Shown: positions 18,296 to 27,923, counted from the stretch's first letter. The stretch: DNA of 59,885 bases from Natribacillus halophilus (GCF_900100185.1 NZ_FNEN01000003.1:81117-141001); one strand, 5' to 3'. Notes: generated from the sequence alone by a model not told the origin. Program-made: numbers and translations.

Positions 18296-19933
18296 CTATT
18301 TAGGGATGGTGACGACGAAACAAGCTCCGCCAAGTTCGCCATCTTCCAGTAAAACAGTACCGCCTATTTCCGAAATCATTTGCTTGCTTAAAGCGAGTCC
18401 GATGCCTCTATGCGACCCTTCTTTTGTTGAGAAACCCTGGTTGAAAATTTGATCCCCCAATTCCGTCGGGATGCCGGGACCTGAATCTTCAATTTCAAAC
18501 ACGAGGTCGTCGCCCAAATCCGTAAAGAAAATACTTACTTGCCGTTTTGACTCCGCTTCCGTTTTTACGGCTTCCAACGCATTTTCCAGCAAATTGCCCA
18601 ATACCGTTGAAAGCGTATCTTTATTCTTTTTTGATAAATGGTACGTTAACTTACTTTCCGGATGGATGGTCATGTCGATGCCCAGTTCATTCGCCTGGTT
18701 CAGTTTGCCGAGCAATACAGCACTGATCATCGGATCAGGAACTTTTCGAATCAGGAATTGGATCCATTCTTGTTGCGTATGGCTCTCTTGCTGGATGAGT
18801 TCGATCGCTTCTTCTTTTTGATCCAGCTGCAAAAGCCCTGAAATGGTGTACAATTTATTCGAGAACTCATGCGTTTGCGCCCGCAGTGCTTCGGTATATT
18901 GTTTGATTCTCCGCAATTCCTGTGTTAAGCGTTCAATTTCCGTCTTGTCCCGAAAAGAGGATACCACCCCAATGATCTTATTTTCATAAAAGATCGGAAC
19001 GCGATTAACATAAACGTTATGGTTCCCGATCAACATTTCCTGATCATATTGGCTTTCTCCACTTTCGAGCACTTCCGGCATCCTCGTATCCGGCAGAACG
19101 TCCCGTATGTGTTTGCCAACATACGATTCTGTCTCTTTTTTGTTTGCCAAAAACAACCGTTTCGCGGTTTGGTTCATTAACGTGATCAGCCCGTTTTGAT
19201 TGACGGCAATGATGCCTTCATGGGTAGATTGGAGAATGCTTTCTTTTTGCAAAAACAAATGGGAAATTTCTTCGGGTTCCAGGTCAAATAGTGATTTTTT
19301 GATATGATGGGCGATCATGACAGCCCCCAAAATCCCCACGGTAACGGTCAGTAATAAAACGTACCATAATTCCTGCGTATAATTTGCAATAATGCCCTGA
19401 ATGTCGTCCACCATAAACCCGACGGAAACCACGCCGATAATCTCCCCATCGTCTGAAAAAACGGGGACTTTCCCGCGCATGGACGGCCCCAGGGAACCTA
19501 CGGCTTGAGAGACATAAGACTCGCCGTCAATTAACGCGCGATCATTATCATCACCGACCATTCTTTCCCCGATGCGATCCGGCAAAGGATGGGCATAGCG
19601 GATCTCATCCGTATTCCCGACAACGATGAATTCAGCCCCCGTATCCTCTCTGATCGGCTCTACGATCGGTTGAATGGTCGAAGCGGGATCTTCTTCAGCA
19701 AATGCTTCGCGTAATTCCGGTATGTTTGCAACACTTTGCGCCACATTTAACACGCGTTCTCCCATTTGGTCTTCCAGGGAGTCGGTAAAAAAATAATGTA
19801 CAAAAAGACCTACAATCGCAAACATCCCAAGGATCAATGCGCAAATAAGCAATATCATTTTTACCTTTAAATTGATAGTCACTTTTGGTTTGGCAAGATT
19901 CTTTTTTATGTGTTTGCTTTTGAGGCTGTTCAT
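18296..19933 (-). CDS. Citrate/C4-dicarboxylate-type sensor histidine kinase
   Basis: 545 aa, CitA/DcuS/CitS architecture: TM1 (about 26-48), an extracellular sCache domain (about 49-185), TM2 (about 192-213), a PAS domain (about 235-340), then the His box RAQTHEFSNKLYTISGLLQL, ATP-binding Asn box NLLENALEAVK and GIGLALSKQMI. The outside domain should bind a di- or tricarboxylate. Divergent from the Uma2 gene. Confidence 0.93.
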   Translation of the reverse strand: MNSLKSKHIKKNLAKPKVTINLKVKMILLICALILGMFAIVGLFVHYFFTDSLEDQMGERVLNVAQSVANIPELREAFAEEDPASTIQPIVEPIREDTGAEFIVVGNTDEIRYAHPLPDRIGERMVGDDNDRALIDGESYVSQAVGSLGPSMRGKVPVFSDDGEIIGVVSVGFMVDDIQGIIANYTQELWYVLLLTVTVGILGAVMIAHHIKKSLFDLEPEEISHLFLQKESILQSTHEGIIAVNQNGLITLMNQTAKRLFLANKKETESYVGKHIRDVLPDTRMPEVLESGESQYDQEMLIGNHNVYVNRVPIFYENKIIGVVSSFRDKTEIERLTQELRRIKQYTEALRAQTHEFSNKLYTISGLLQLDQKEEAIELIQQESHTQQEWIQFLIRKVPDPMISAVLLGKLNQANELGIDMTIHPESKLTYHLSKKNKDTLSTVLGNLLENALEAVKTEAESKRQVSIFFTDLGDDLVFEIEDSGPGIPTELGDQIFNQGFSTKEGSHRGIGLALSKQMISEIGGTVLLEDGELGGACFVVTIPK

Positions 19934-20016
19934 ATCTATGGCGGGCTCCTTGTGATTAATTCGCTCTAAGACGGATTATACATTGAAGACATCCGAAATG
20001 ATAACCCTTCGATTTC

Positions 20017-20025
20017 TGGTATAAT
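20017..20025 (+). promoter_or_regulatory. Extended -10 promoter of the Uma2 gene
   Basis: TGGTATAAT, a TGN-extended -10, 32 nt before the ATG. No good -35 is visible. Confidence 0.5.
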
Positions 20026-20056
20026 AACAAATAAAGGATGAAAGGGATTGATACAC

Positions 20057-20623
20057 ATGGCCATGCCAAATCCTGTTAACCGTTACACTTATCGTGATTA
20101 TTTGCAATGGGATGACGGTGAACGCTGGGAGTTGATCAATGGGGTGCCGTACAACATGTCACCTGCGCCTTCCAGAGTTCATCAAAAAGTACTCGGAGAG
20201 ATATTCAGGGCATTCGGGAATTACTTGAATGATAAGTCCTGCGATGTTTATTTGGCCCCCTTTGACGTACGGCTCCCTTCGCAGGATCAGGCAGACGACA
20301 CCGACAACGTCGTACAACCGGACATTTCCATTATTTGCGATCCCGACAAGTTGGATGACAAAGGGTGTAACGGCAACCCGGATTTGATTGTGGAAGTGTT
20401 GTCTCCGTCAACGGCAAAACACGACCGTCTCCGCAAATTTGAGTTGTACGAGGAAAATGGGGTACAGGAATATTGGATCGTGGATATCAGCAATGAAACC
20501 GTCGAGGTGCTTTCGTTAAATCAAGGCCAATATGAAAGGGATAACGTCTACGGAAATGAGGATGAGATAACCACCCATTTGTTTGAATCTTTTTCGTTGG
20601 ATTTAGGGGCGGTGTTTTCCTGA
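20057..20623 (+). CDS. Uma2-family putative endonuclease (DUF820)
   Basis: 188 aa. PD-(D/E)XK-like core: ERWELINGVPYNMSPAPS, then VVQPDISIICD and NPDLIVEVLSPSTAKHDR with E as metal ligand, then KFELYEENGVQEYWIVD. This family is common as stand-alone genes, with unknown biological role. The ATG at 20057 follows AAAGGG; an upstream TTG (20048) is possible. The only plus-strand gene in this stretch. Confidence 0.9.
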   Translation: MAMPNPVNRYTYRDYLQWDDGERWELINGVPYNMSPAPSRVHQKVLGEIFRAFGNYLNDKSCDVYLAPFDVRLPSQDQADDTDNVVQPDISIICDPDKLDDKGCNGNPDLIVEVLSPSTAKHDRLRKFELYEENGVQEYWIVDISNETVEVLSLNQGQYERDNVYGNEDEITTHLFESFSLDLGAVFS

Positions 20624-20634
20624 ACAAACATTAA

Positions 20635-20659
20635 GCATGGATCAATCCGCGATCCATGC
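20635..20659. terminator. Hairpin between convergent genes
   Basis: Perfect 9-bp stem GCATGGATC/GATCCATGC with 7-nt loop between the Uma2 gene and the convergent sco gene. No strong T-run. Confidence 0.55.
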
Positions 20660-20673
20660 TGCTCTTCCCACAT

Positions 20674-21270
20674 CTAACTCTGCACCGCTCCGATATCTTC
20701 CAGAATCGGTTCCGTATCATCTTCCAGGCCATCATATTGGCGAATGACCTGGCCTTCCGGGTCGACTAAATAAAACTGTGTGGAGTGAATGATATCCCCC
20801 GATTCCTGGTCCGGTTCGACGACGGATAAAAATGATTCTTCCGCTAAAGTCTCGATCTCTTCTTCTTCGTACCCTGTAAGAAAATGCCAGCTGGAAAAAT
20901 CGGCATTGTAACTTTCACCGTACGATTGTAATTGTTCGGGATCATCGAACTCCGGATCGACCGTAAAGGACACTAACGTCGTATCCAGACCTTCCGTTTC
21001 CAGATCACCCTGCAAGCTTGCCATATTCGGCGTCATGATATTACATACCGTCGGGCAGCGCGAGAACACCATGTTCGCCACCCAATACTCGCCTTCCAGT
21101 TCTTCATTGGTCACCGTTTCTTCATGCTGGTTCGTATAGGAAAAATCATTCACATATATTTCCGAGTCTGATAGATCTGTTCCATTCTCCGCTGCACCCG
21201 ATTGATATAACCATCCGCACCCGCTGCTGAATAAAAGCAGCGCGGCGAAAGCAAGGGTTATTTTTTTCAT
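20674..21270 (-). CDS. SCO1/SenC-family copper chaperone lipoprotein
   Basis: Delivers Cu or reduces the CuA site of cytochrome c oxidase, outside the membrane. The lipobox LLFSSGC makes it a lipoprotein. The metal ligands are CPTVC (CxxxC) and the distal His in IIHSTQFYLVD. The start MKKITLAFA is chosen because AGGAGG precedes it; 198 aa. It follows ctaG by 13 bp, so the two form an oxidase-assembly operon. Confidence 0.93.
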   Translation of the reverse strand: MKKITLAFAALLLFSSGCGWLYQSGAAENGTDLSDSEIYVNDFSYTNQHEETVTNEELEGEYWVANMVFSRCPTVCNIMTPNMASLQGDLETEGLDTTLVSFTVDPEFDDPEQLQSYGESYNADFSSWHFLTGYEEEEIETLAEESFLSVVEPDQESGDIIHSTQFYLVDPEGQVIRQYDGLEDDTEPILEDIGAVQS

Positions 21271-21283
21271 CTGTTTTTCCTCC

Positions 21284-22213
21284 TCAACGATCACCTATTC
21301 TCACATGTTCCGGGATGTCGCTGATCGATGGCTCCCCGCTATCCTGATGGCTGTCTTTTTGCAGCCACTCCTTAAACGAAACGCCAATCGCCATGGCGTA
21401 TAAAATTTCCTGAACCACTTTCATTAAAATGCCTGCCAATTGTTGATCGGTATAGGGGGGCAATTGCCCGAGAATGCCCATCCCGCCAAACATATCGGAA
21501 GAAACGCCTGCATTCGGAGGCAAACAATACGCCATGACGCTTTGCCAATACTGCATATCCGTGTACGTATCAAAGAGCGCGTAACCCGAAAAAATAATCA
21601 GGGCACACGCAGGTGTAATCAAAAGACCGTTTCCGAAAATATAAAAAATCCGGGGAAAATCATGGAGATATTGCTTTGACGGCAACGGCGCGATCATATG
21701 CCACCACATCATCCAGGCGGCGATGAACATCGCTATTTCATACAGACTGTGAACACCGGGGTTAAGCATTAAGTAATCAAAAACGACCGGAATATGATAA
21801 AAGGAAAAAAGAGCATTAAACACAAACAGACATGTTATCGGATGAAACATGACGTTTCTTAACGTGTAGGCATATTTTCCTAACCCTTCGAAAGCCGCGT
21901 GCAAAAACCATTTCGGCAAAGCGATAATCATGAGCGGTACTGTGAAAAAATAGGCACAGACCATTTGAATCATATGGATCGTGATCGTCATATGGCCTAT
22001 ACTGTATAAAGGGCTGCCCCACCCTAAATAAAGGCATAAAAGGGCTAGTCCGAATAAAAAATCATGTTTCGGCCGCGGTTTTTGGCCCCCTTCAAACCGA
22101 ACATACCACTTACGTGTCAGTATTACATACAGGGCTGCCACGACGGCTAATACGATGATGAGCTCAGGTGTCCATAACGCTCGAAAAGTCAATTGTTCGA
22201 ACATGTCACCCAT
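21284..22213 (-). CDS. ctaG: Cytochrome c oxidase assembly factor CtaG (caa3 type)
   Basis: 309 aa integral membrane protein with about seven helices. Conserved His residues occur in SPLYSIGHMTITIHMIQM and MMWWHMIAPL, and a conserved GMGILGQLPPYTDQQLAG stretch near the end. B. subtilis CtaG is about 297 aa. ATG chosen at 22213 after GGGAGG; an upstream ATG has no site. Needed for active caa3 oxidase by family knowledge. Confidence 0.92.
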   Translation of the reverse strand: MGDMFEQLTFRALWTPELIIVLAVVAALYVILTRKWYVRFEGGQKPRPKHDFLFGLALLCLYLGWGSPLYSIGHMTITIHMIQMVCAYFFTVPLMIIALPKWFLHAAFEGLGKYAYTLRNVMFHPITCLFVFNALFSFYHIPVVFDYLMLNPGVHSLYEIAMFIAAWMMWWHMIAPLPSKQYLHDFPRIFYIFGNGLLITPACALIIFSGYALFDTYTDMQYWQSVMAYCLPPNAGVSSDMFGGMGILGQLPPYTDQQLAGILMKVVQEILYAMAIGVSFKEWLQKDSHQDSGEPSISDIPEHVRIGDR

Positions 22214-22398
22214 CCGAAGACCTCCCAAAGTCCATTTCACGTTATATGATAACACATGTAACGAGCGTAAATTCTGAACAAGTTGTTAACGTTTGCTGGA
22301 TCGTATAACTTGCAAACCTATGCTAACATAAATTATTGTTTCCATATACAATACGATACATTCGTCATTTACATGGATCATGGGAGGTCAAAGTCGCA

Positions 22399-22851
22399 AT
22401 GGAAATATATGAGCTACTGAAAGAACATACGGATGAACATATCCATAAAACAGCCGATCTCCTTATGGGACAGATGGCGTCCATCGGCGGCCCGAACGCC
22501 TATGACAACATAATCACTGTCATCCGTGCCTCCATGGCAGAAGGCTCAAAAGCACATACGTTTGTGGCCGAGGATAATGGCAGAATTTTGGGAACGGCTT
22601 TTCTGAATGTACAGCTAAGTCTCATGAAAGGCGGAAATTTTGTTTGGTTGAATGATCTGTTTGTCCACGTGGATCATCGAAATCAAGGTATCGCGAAAAA
22701 GCTGCTTCTGCATATCGTGCACTGGGCAGAGCAACATGACATGAAAGGGATTGAGCTGGAAACAGGCGTCAATAACCAAGCCACAAAAGCCCTCTACAAT
22801 TCGCTCGGGTTTTACGATGTCGTTTCCAAAAGATATGGCTTTCAATTTTGA
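22399..22851 (+). CDS. GNAT-family N-acetyltransferase
   Basis: 150 aa. Acetyl-CoA-binding signature around LFVHVDHRNQGIAKKLLLHIV (V-x-x-x-x-R/Q-x-x-G-x-A), and a C-terminal NNQATKALYNSLGFYDV typical of GNATs. GGGAGGTC lies 11 nt before the ATG. Substrate unknown. Its terminator is shared with the convergent transporter gene. Confidence 0.88.
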   Translation: MEIYELLKEHTDEHIHKTADLLMGQMASIGGPNAYDNIITVIRASMAEGSKAHTFVAEDNGRILGTAFLNVQLSLMKGGNFVWLNDLFVHVDHRNQGIAKKLLLHIVHWAEQHDMKGIELETGVNNQATKALYNSLGFYDVVSKRYGFQF

Positions 22852-22863
22852 GCTTGATGACGA

Positions 22864-22900
22864 AGAGGCTTTCGCACAGCAGCGAAAGCCTCTTTCTTTT
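22864..22900. terminator. Bidirectional terminator
   Basis: Stem AGAGGCTTTCG/CGAAAGCCTCT with T-run on the plus strand, between the GNAT gene and the convergent YeeE/YedE gene. Confidence 0.85.
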
Positions 22901-24152
22901 AGCAAAAGGAATCTTTCGATTTCGGTACCGACAAGCCAAACAGGGGACGTAGATAAAGGGCCAAAAATGTTCCCGCGAGAGCCATAATGCCCCAAATATA
23001 ACCATGAGCACTGAAGGAAGCAATACCGCTAAAATAAGCACCGATGTTGCATCCAAACGCTAGACGGGCTCCGTAGCCCATCATCAACCCGCCGATGACA
23101 GAAGCCGCCGCGTTTTTGAATCTGATTTGCGTAAAGCGAAAGAGCCCTCCGGCCGCTGACGCGAGAAATGCACCGAGGATGACACCAAAATTCAGTACCG
23201 TGGTCGTATCCGTAAAAATGGAGGTTTGAAGCGCGGCTTCATCGCCCTGCCAGAAACCCCAGCTCGCCGCGTCAAAACCAAGGGCGTCCGCCGCTTGCGA
23301 ACCCCACAGCGTAAAAGCGTATGTGACGCCCCACGGGCTTTCACTCGTCAGCAACGTAAGCGCGTTGAGAACAGCCAATACAATCGCGGCTGCGAACAAA
23401 GGCCAGGCACCGCGAAAGATTCTCTTCCATCCGGAGATCGTAGGTTTGGGCGCTTCTGTCGGCGGGTTCTTTTTCTTTTCAATGACTTTCGTTAGCCAGG
23501 CAATCCCGCCAAAGATGGCCAATGAAACGACGAGCGCTCCGCCATACCCGAGACCCGTGGATGTTGCCAACGAGAATGGTTCCGCGGTCGGCATATCCTC
23601 CATCCAGAAGTCAAAATGGGCGGCACCAATGACCGAACCGACGATGAAAAAGAACAACGTAATAAACATGACAGAGCGTCCGCCGCCAACGGCATAAAGC
23701 GTGCCTGACGCACACCCTCCACCCAGTTGCATACCGATACCGAACATAAAAGCACCGACAAGCAAGCTTACGCCGACGGGAGAAACATTCCCGGAAGCAT
23801 CACCGCCAAAAAAAGCAAAACCGGTAGCCAGGATAGGAGCAAACAGCGTACAGGCCACCGCGAGCATCATCATATGTGCGCGTAACGACTGACCGTTGCC
23901 AACGGAAGCCAACCGCCTGAATGCGGAGGTGAAACCGAAACGGGCATGAAAAAGGGTGTAGCCAAGCCCGAGGCCAATAATCAGCAGTATAGGCTGGACG
24001 ATATGTTGCGTGACAAGAAGGAAAGTCGCCAACGCCAACGTAACAATGAGTCCGCCGATCACCAATTTGCTCTGCGGCCGGTTGAGAGCAGGCGCACTTT
24101 TGCTTTTAACGACCGATTGCTGCTCTGAAATGGGTTGAGCATAAGTCGACAT
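22899..24152 (-). CDS. YeeE/YedE-family (TsuA-like) sulfur/thiosulfate transporter
   Basis: 417 aa, many membrane helices. The two signature Cys motifs of the family are present: QLGGGCASGTLYAVGGG (about residue 145) and RLAFGCNIGAYFSG (near 360). In characterised TsuA these Cys pass thiosulfate through the membrane. It lacks a fused TsuB domain and no tsuB is next to it. It has its own promoter. Confidence 0.9.
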   Translation of the reverse strand: MSTYAQPISEQQSVVKSKSAPALNRPQSKLVIGGLIVTLALATFLLVTQHIVQPILLIIGLGLGYTLFHARFGFTSAFRRLASVGNGQSLRAHMMMLAVACTLFAPILATGFAFFGGDASGNVSPVGVSLLVGAFMFGIGMQLGGGCASGTLYAVGGGRSVMFITLFFFIVGSVIGAAHFDFWMEDMPTAEPFSLATSTGLGYGGALVVSLAIFGGIAWLTKVIEKKKNPPTEAPKPTISGWKRIFRGAWPLFAAAIVLAVLNALTLLTSESPWGVTYAFTLWGSQAADALGFDAASWGFWQGDEAALQTSIFTDTTTVLNFGVILGAFLASAAGGLFRFTQIRFKNAAASVIGGLMMGYGARLAFGCNIGAYFSGIASFSAHGYIWGIMALAGTFLALYLRPLFGLSVPKSKDSFC

Positions 24153-24198
24153 ATATTAAACCTCTTTTTCTTATTAATTTAATCAGGATTATGATCAT

Positions 24199-24227
24199 AC
24201 TATATGAGCGAAATGAAAAAATGTCAA
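24199..24227 (-). promoter_or_regulatory. Promoter of the YeeE/YedE gene
   Basis: TTGACA (24222-24227) and TATAGT (24199-24204) separated by 17 nt; near-consensus sigma-A. Confidence 0.75.
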
Positions 24228-24323
24228 CCCTTAAAACGCTCGTTAAAATCCTTATATAATCGTTTATGTCGTCCGGGGGACACTTTTGAAGTTGTACTTT
24301 GATCAGCGTGTTCCTCCCGGAGT

Positions 24324-24516
24324 GCTCGACCTACGTTTGAGGGATTACAACGCGCTTCTGATCCCTCTCGGGGGAGCTCGACCTCCGTTTGAGGGATCAC
24401 AACGCGCTTCTGATCCCTCTCAGAGTAGCTTGACCTCCGTTTGAGGGATCACAACGCGCTTCTGATCCCTCTCAGAGTAGCTTGACCTCCGTTTGAGGAA
24501 TCACAACACGTTTTGG
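24324..24516. repeat. 52-bp tandem stem-loop array
   Basis: Four units start at 24324, 24376, 24428 and 24480, exactly 52 bp apart. Each holds GAGGGATCA, an 11-nt loop (CAACGCGCTTC), and TGATCCCTC; the first copy has a G-T wobble and the last is degenerate. It fills most of the 450-bp gap between a lipoprotein gene end and the YeeE/YedE promoter. Confidence 0.9.
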
Positions 24517-24602
24517 GCGCAAATCTTCTTGAGTTCCTCATGATTATGGCCGATGCCTAACCGCTCCCTAAAAGAAGAACGCGGGTCATCAACCGACGTC
24601 TC

Positions 24603-25067
24603 CTACATTTCAATCGTAAACGAACCGGAAGGTTTTGATGGAGAATCATCCTCATCGACCCTCGCGACCGTAACAGCCACGTCCCCTTTATATCTTGTCC
24701 CTTCCGTGAGATACAGCGCGGGGATGTCTTCGCTGAAGTTCGTTTCTTCCCCCGGATCCAGCATTAACGTCCCGATGACCTGATTGTACATCATCTCGCG
24801 GGAAGAGCGGTAAACCGGTTGATCCTTCTTGCCTTTTTCATACAACCTTACCTCGATGCGCTGGGTTGTATTGAACGTAAGCTCAACAGGATCATCCTCT
24901 CCGTTTCCAAGCGTAGCTTCAACGTTGATCCCGCCCTTGTCTTCACTAGCCGCCACTTCAACATAAAGACCTTCTTCCATCGTTTCTTCCCCTCCCCCCT
25001 GCGATGGCTCTCCCTGGTCACAAGCCGCGATGAACAACACCGCCGCGACGGTGAATATAAACCGCAT
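24603..25067 (-). CDS. BsuPI-domain lipoprotein
   Basis: 154 aa. Lipobox LFIAAC, then an acidic linker. The C-terminal beta-sandwich resembles BsuPI, the intracellular proteinase inhibitor domain: PVELTFNTTQRIEVRLYEKG, VYRSSREMMYNQ, LDPGEETNFSED. Exported and membrane-anchored here, so it is unlikely to be an intracellular inhibitor. Separated by 15 bp from yitT upstream; possibly co-transcribed. Confidence 0.8.
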   Translation of the reverse strand: MRFIFTVAAVLFIAACDQGEPSQGGGEETMEEGLYVEVAASEDKGGINVEATLGNGEDDPVELTFNTTQRIEVRLYEKGKKDQPVYRSSREMMYNQVIGTLMLDPGEETNFSEDIPALYLTEGTRYKGDVAVTVARVDEDDSPSKPSGSFTIEM

Positions 25068-25082
25068 CCTCCCCCTCCTCGG

Positions 25083-25928
25083 TTAATCATCTTTTCTAAA
25101 CGAACCGACAATATCAGACGTGGGGACTATATTTGTAAACGCTTCGGGGTCAGTTGCTTCTGTGACCTGTCGCAACGTATAAAGTTCATAACGGGTAATC
25201 GTGATCATGAGCACTTCTTTTGCAGACTCGTCATACCCCCCTTTAGCGTTCATGCGCGTAATCCCCCGGGTCACATGGGCATGAATCGCTTCCCGTAACT
25301 CATCTGCTTTTTTCGTGACGATAAAGGCTGTACACTTGACGTGTCTCGTATGTACCATATCGATGATTCTGGATGTGGCGTAAATGGAAACAAGTGTAAA
25401 CAATGCCTGATCCCAATTATATGCAAAACCTGCAGCAACGATAATCAGAGCATTTAAACTAAAAAAATAAACACCGAGGGGACGGTCGCTCATCCTTGCC
25501 AGCACAAGGGCGATAATGTCAAGGCCGCCGGCCGAGGCTCCGTACCTTAACGGCAATGATATACCAACCGCCGTGATGATCCCGCCAAAGACAGCATTGA
25601 GCATAATATCCTCGGCAAGCTGCTGGAACGGCACCACTTCCAGGAAAAACGTCGTTAAAGCCACATGCAAAAAACTATAAAAAGTAAATAGACGCCCGAC
25701 CTTCTTCCAGCCGAGAATAGCGACGGGAATATTCAATAATAGCAGCATAACCCCGGTGGAAAGGGGTAGGAACCCGGAGGCAAGCTGCGCAACCCCGGTC
25801 ATACCGCTCGCGAATAAGTTCGACGTCTCCAGGAAAAAATTAAGGCCAATCGCTACAGTAAAGGCACCAAAGATAATGATGCCGATTTTCTGCAGTTCCA
25901 TCCATAGGGTCGTTTGTCTCGTTATCAC
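25083..25928 (-). CDS. YitT-family membrane protein (DUF161 + DUF2179)
   Basis: 281 aa. About five membrane helices in the first 200 residues (SGMTGVAQLASGFLP, YGASAGGLDIIALVLA), then a soluble DUF2179 domain (AFIVTKKADELREAIHAHV ... TRGITRMNAKGGY). Starts at GTG with GAGGTG 8 nt upstream. Function of the family is not established. Confidence 0.92.
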   Translation of the reverse strand: MITRQTTLWMELQKIGIIIFGAFTVAIGLNFFLETSNLFASGMTGVAQLASGFLPLSTGVMLLLLNIPVAILGWKKVGRLFTFYSFLHVALTTFFLEVVPFQQLAEDIMLNAVFGGIITAVGISLPLRYGASAGGLDIIALVLARMSDRPLGVYFFSLNALIIVAAGFAYNWDQALFTLVSIYATSRIIDMVHTRHVKCTAFIVTKKADELREAIHAHVTRGITRMNAKGGYDESAKEVLMITITRYELYTLRQVTEATDPEAFTNIVPTSDIVGSFRKDD

Positions 25929-26014
25929 TTTCGGACACCTCGTGTATCATTATTCGGGTACACACCCCAAATAAGCAAGGGTAACCCCTTGCTTACAACT
26001 CTGTATCCATGACC

Positions 26015-26326
26015 TTAATGATGGCGTTGCACTTGCTCATTGTCAAGTGATCCCGGTTGGCCGTCCTCGGCGTGTTCCTGATTATAGTAATCAACAGCAT
26101 AAGTGGAACCTTCCGCAACCATTTCGTTATCGTCGATATCCATAGGGTTAGGATGACCGATACGTTCCTCTAAAGGAACTTCCTCTCCTTCCTGTCCGGT
26201 CAGCTTCGCCCATTGTTGCTTCGCGGCGCCCGTAAGTTTCGCCCGTTGATCCGGATTTTTCATTAAATAACCCGCACTTACAGCCGCGGCCGCGGCCGCA
26301 CCCCAAAATATCTTTCCTTTAGCCAT
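26015..26326 (-). CDS. Small protein with one N-terminal membrane helix
   Basis: 103 aa from MAKGKIFWGAAAAAAVSAG. One hydrophobic Ala-rich helix, then a charged, acidic tail (PLEERIGHPNPMDIDDNEMVAEGS). Resembles YtxH-like proteins in layout only. The start after AAGGGG (10 nt) is preferred to the ATG three codons earlier. Function unknown. Confidence 0.75.
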   Translation of the reverse strand: MAKGKIFWGAAAAAAVSAGYLMKNPDQRAKLTGAAKQQWAKLTGQEGEEVPLEERIGHPNPMDIDDNEMVAEGSTYAVDYYNQEHAEDGQPGSLDNEQVQRHH

Positions 26327-26411
26327 AATCTTCATACCCCTTTCTGAATCGTTTGTATATCTAACCTTTCCCTACTATTGAAAGATTAAACGTCAAATCA
26401 AGAATTTAAGA

Positions 26412-26438
26412 AACCGCATCCCCTTAAGAGATGCGGTT
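26412..26438 (-). terminator. Terminator after the rhodanese gene
   Basis: Stem AACCGCATC/GATGCGGTT with a T-rich tail on the minus strand. Confidence 0.75.
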
Positions 26439-26447
26439 ATCGGACAC

Positions 26448-26810
26448 CTATTTATACAGATCAGTGGTATCCTGCACGCGTTTTTCCTCGCCTGTCTTCG
26501 TTTCCCCTTCCCAGGAGAGCATGCCGCCGTCAAAATTAATGGCTCTCTCAAGTCCCTGTTCGTTGGCATAGCGGGCCACCTTTTGACTGCGCCCTCCGCT
26601 TCGGCAAATAAACACATGCGTTTTGTCTTTATCCATCTGCTCAATATGGTCCGGAATTTCACCCATGGGCAAAAGCGGCACGCCCGGGATATGTCCCCGA
26701 TCGTATTCATCGGGCTCACGGACATCGACAAAGGCGATGCTCTCATCATTCAGCTTTTTCGCTACTTCATTATGATCCCATTGGGGGATTCCATCTTTTT
26801 CACTTCTCAT
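26448..26810 (-). CDS. Rhodanese-domain protein
   Basis: 120 aa single rhodanese domain. CDC25-like start FVDVREPDEYDRGHIPG; active-site loop CRSGGRS with the persulfide Cys. Transfers sulfane sulfur or acts as a persulfide sensor. It starts 18 bp after the AI-2E-family gene on the same strand, so co-transcription is likely. AAAGGTGG precedes the ATG. Confidence 0.93.
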   Translation of the reverse strand: MRSEKDGIPQWDHNEVAKKLNDESIAFVDVREPDEYDRGHIPGVPLLPMGEIPDHIEQMDKDKTHVFICRSGGRSQKVARYANEQGLERAINFDGGMLSWEGETKTGEEKRVQDTTDLYK

Positions 26811-26828
26811 TTCATAACCACCTTTTTT

Positions 26829-27923
26829 CTAGGTTTCTTCCCCATTTTCCTGATAACGCAAGCGAATGAGGCGGTACGTGTGCATGACGATCACTTTGCC
26901 GACAGCGTATGCCGGAACCGCCAACAGCAAGCCGACAAAACCGGCGATATTGCTGGCGACGAGCAAAACGAAAATCACTGTCACCGGATGGATTTTTAAC
27001 TTGTGACCCATGACCTGCGGAGAAATGAAGACACTCTCAAATTGCTGGATGATGACGACAGCTCCGACGACCAACAAGGCTGTTAACCAGCCATCGAAAA
27101 TAGCCACAATCACCCCGGGCGCCGTTCCGATCCACGGCCCGATAAACGGGATGAGATTCGTTAACATCGCGATGATCGCCAGAATGAGTGAATAATCCAG
27201 GCCGATGATTAAATAAGCGATGTATACGAGCACCCCTACACAAAAACTAACAATAATTTGGCCTTGAATAAAGGAAGCCAACGCTGTGTCCATGTCGCCG
27301 AGAATGCGCTCGCCTTCATCTTCCTGTTTGCTCGGCAACAGGCGCAAAATCTGCTTCGGCGCCTTTTCCCCTTCTTTCAGCATATAGAAAAGCACAAACG
27401 GCACGATGACGATCACGATGACCACGCTCGTCACTGTGCCCACGACATTCATGATATTATCTCCGATGTTTCCCAGAGAATCGGTGATGTAACTTCCGAT
27501 CGTTGATGCGATCTCCTCGAGATTAATCGTTTCATCTTCCAGGATGTTTTGCACGAGCTCCGTTTGCATAATCGTGTTGAACCATCCCTGCATTTCCTGA
27601 AAAAACAGCGGGGCTTGCTCTACGAGACTGTTAAACTGGTCCTGGATTTCAGGTCCAATCAAAAAAGCAAACAACGTGACAAGACCGATAAACGCTAAGT
27701 ATATGAGCAAAATCGCTATGCCTCTCGGCATCCAACGATGCAACACATTCACGATCGGGCGGAATAAATAGAATAGCACCCCTGCGACCGCTATCGGAGC
27801 AAAAACCGTTTGCAGAAATACGACAATCGGTGAAAAAATAAAGTCAACCAACGTACCCAGATAAACGATCAGTAAAATCAGCGCAATCGCATAACCGATC
27901 CTGAAGTATTTCCCCTGCGGCAT
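26829..27923 (-). CDS. AI-2E family transporter
   Basis: 364 aa, PF01594-type: two N-terminal helices, a long amphipathic stretch (EIQDQFNSLVEQAPLFFQEM), then further helices with LTNLIPFIGPWIGTAPG, the family signature. Members are reported as AI-2 exporters or as Na/Li-proton antiporters; in a salt-adapted organism the latter is attractive but not shown. Confidence 0.9.
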   Translation of the reverse strand: MPQGKYFRIGYAIALILLIVYLGTLVDFIFSPIVVFLQTVFAPIAVAGVLFYLFRPIVNVLHRWMPRGIAILLIYLAFIGLVTLFAFLIGPEIQDQFNSLVEQAPLFFQEMQGWFNTIMQTELVQNILEDETINLEEIASTIGSYITDSLGNIGDNIMNVVGTVTSVVIVIVIVPFVLFYMLKEGEKAPKQILRLLPSKQEDEGERILGDMDTALASFIQGQIIVSFCVGVLVYIAYLIIGLDYSLILAIIAMLTNLIPFIGPWIGTAPGVIVAIFDGWLTALLVVGAVVIIQQFESVFISPQVMGHKLKIHPVTVIFVLLVASNIAGFVGLLLAVPAYAVGKVIVMHTYRLIRLRYQENGEET

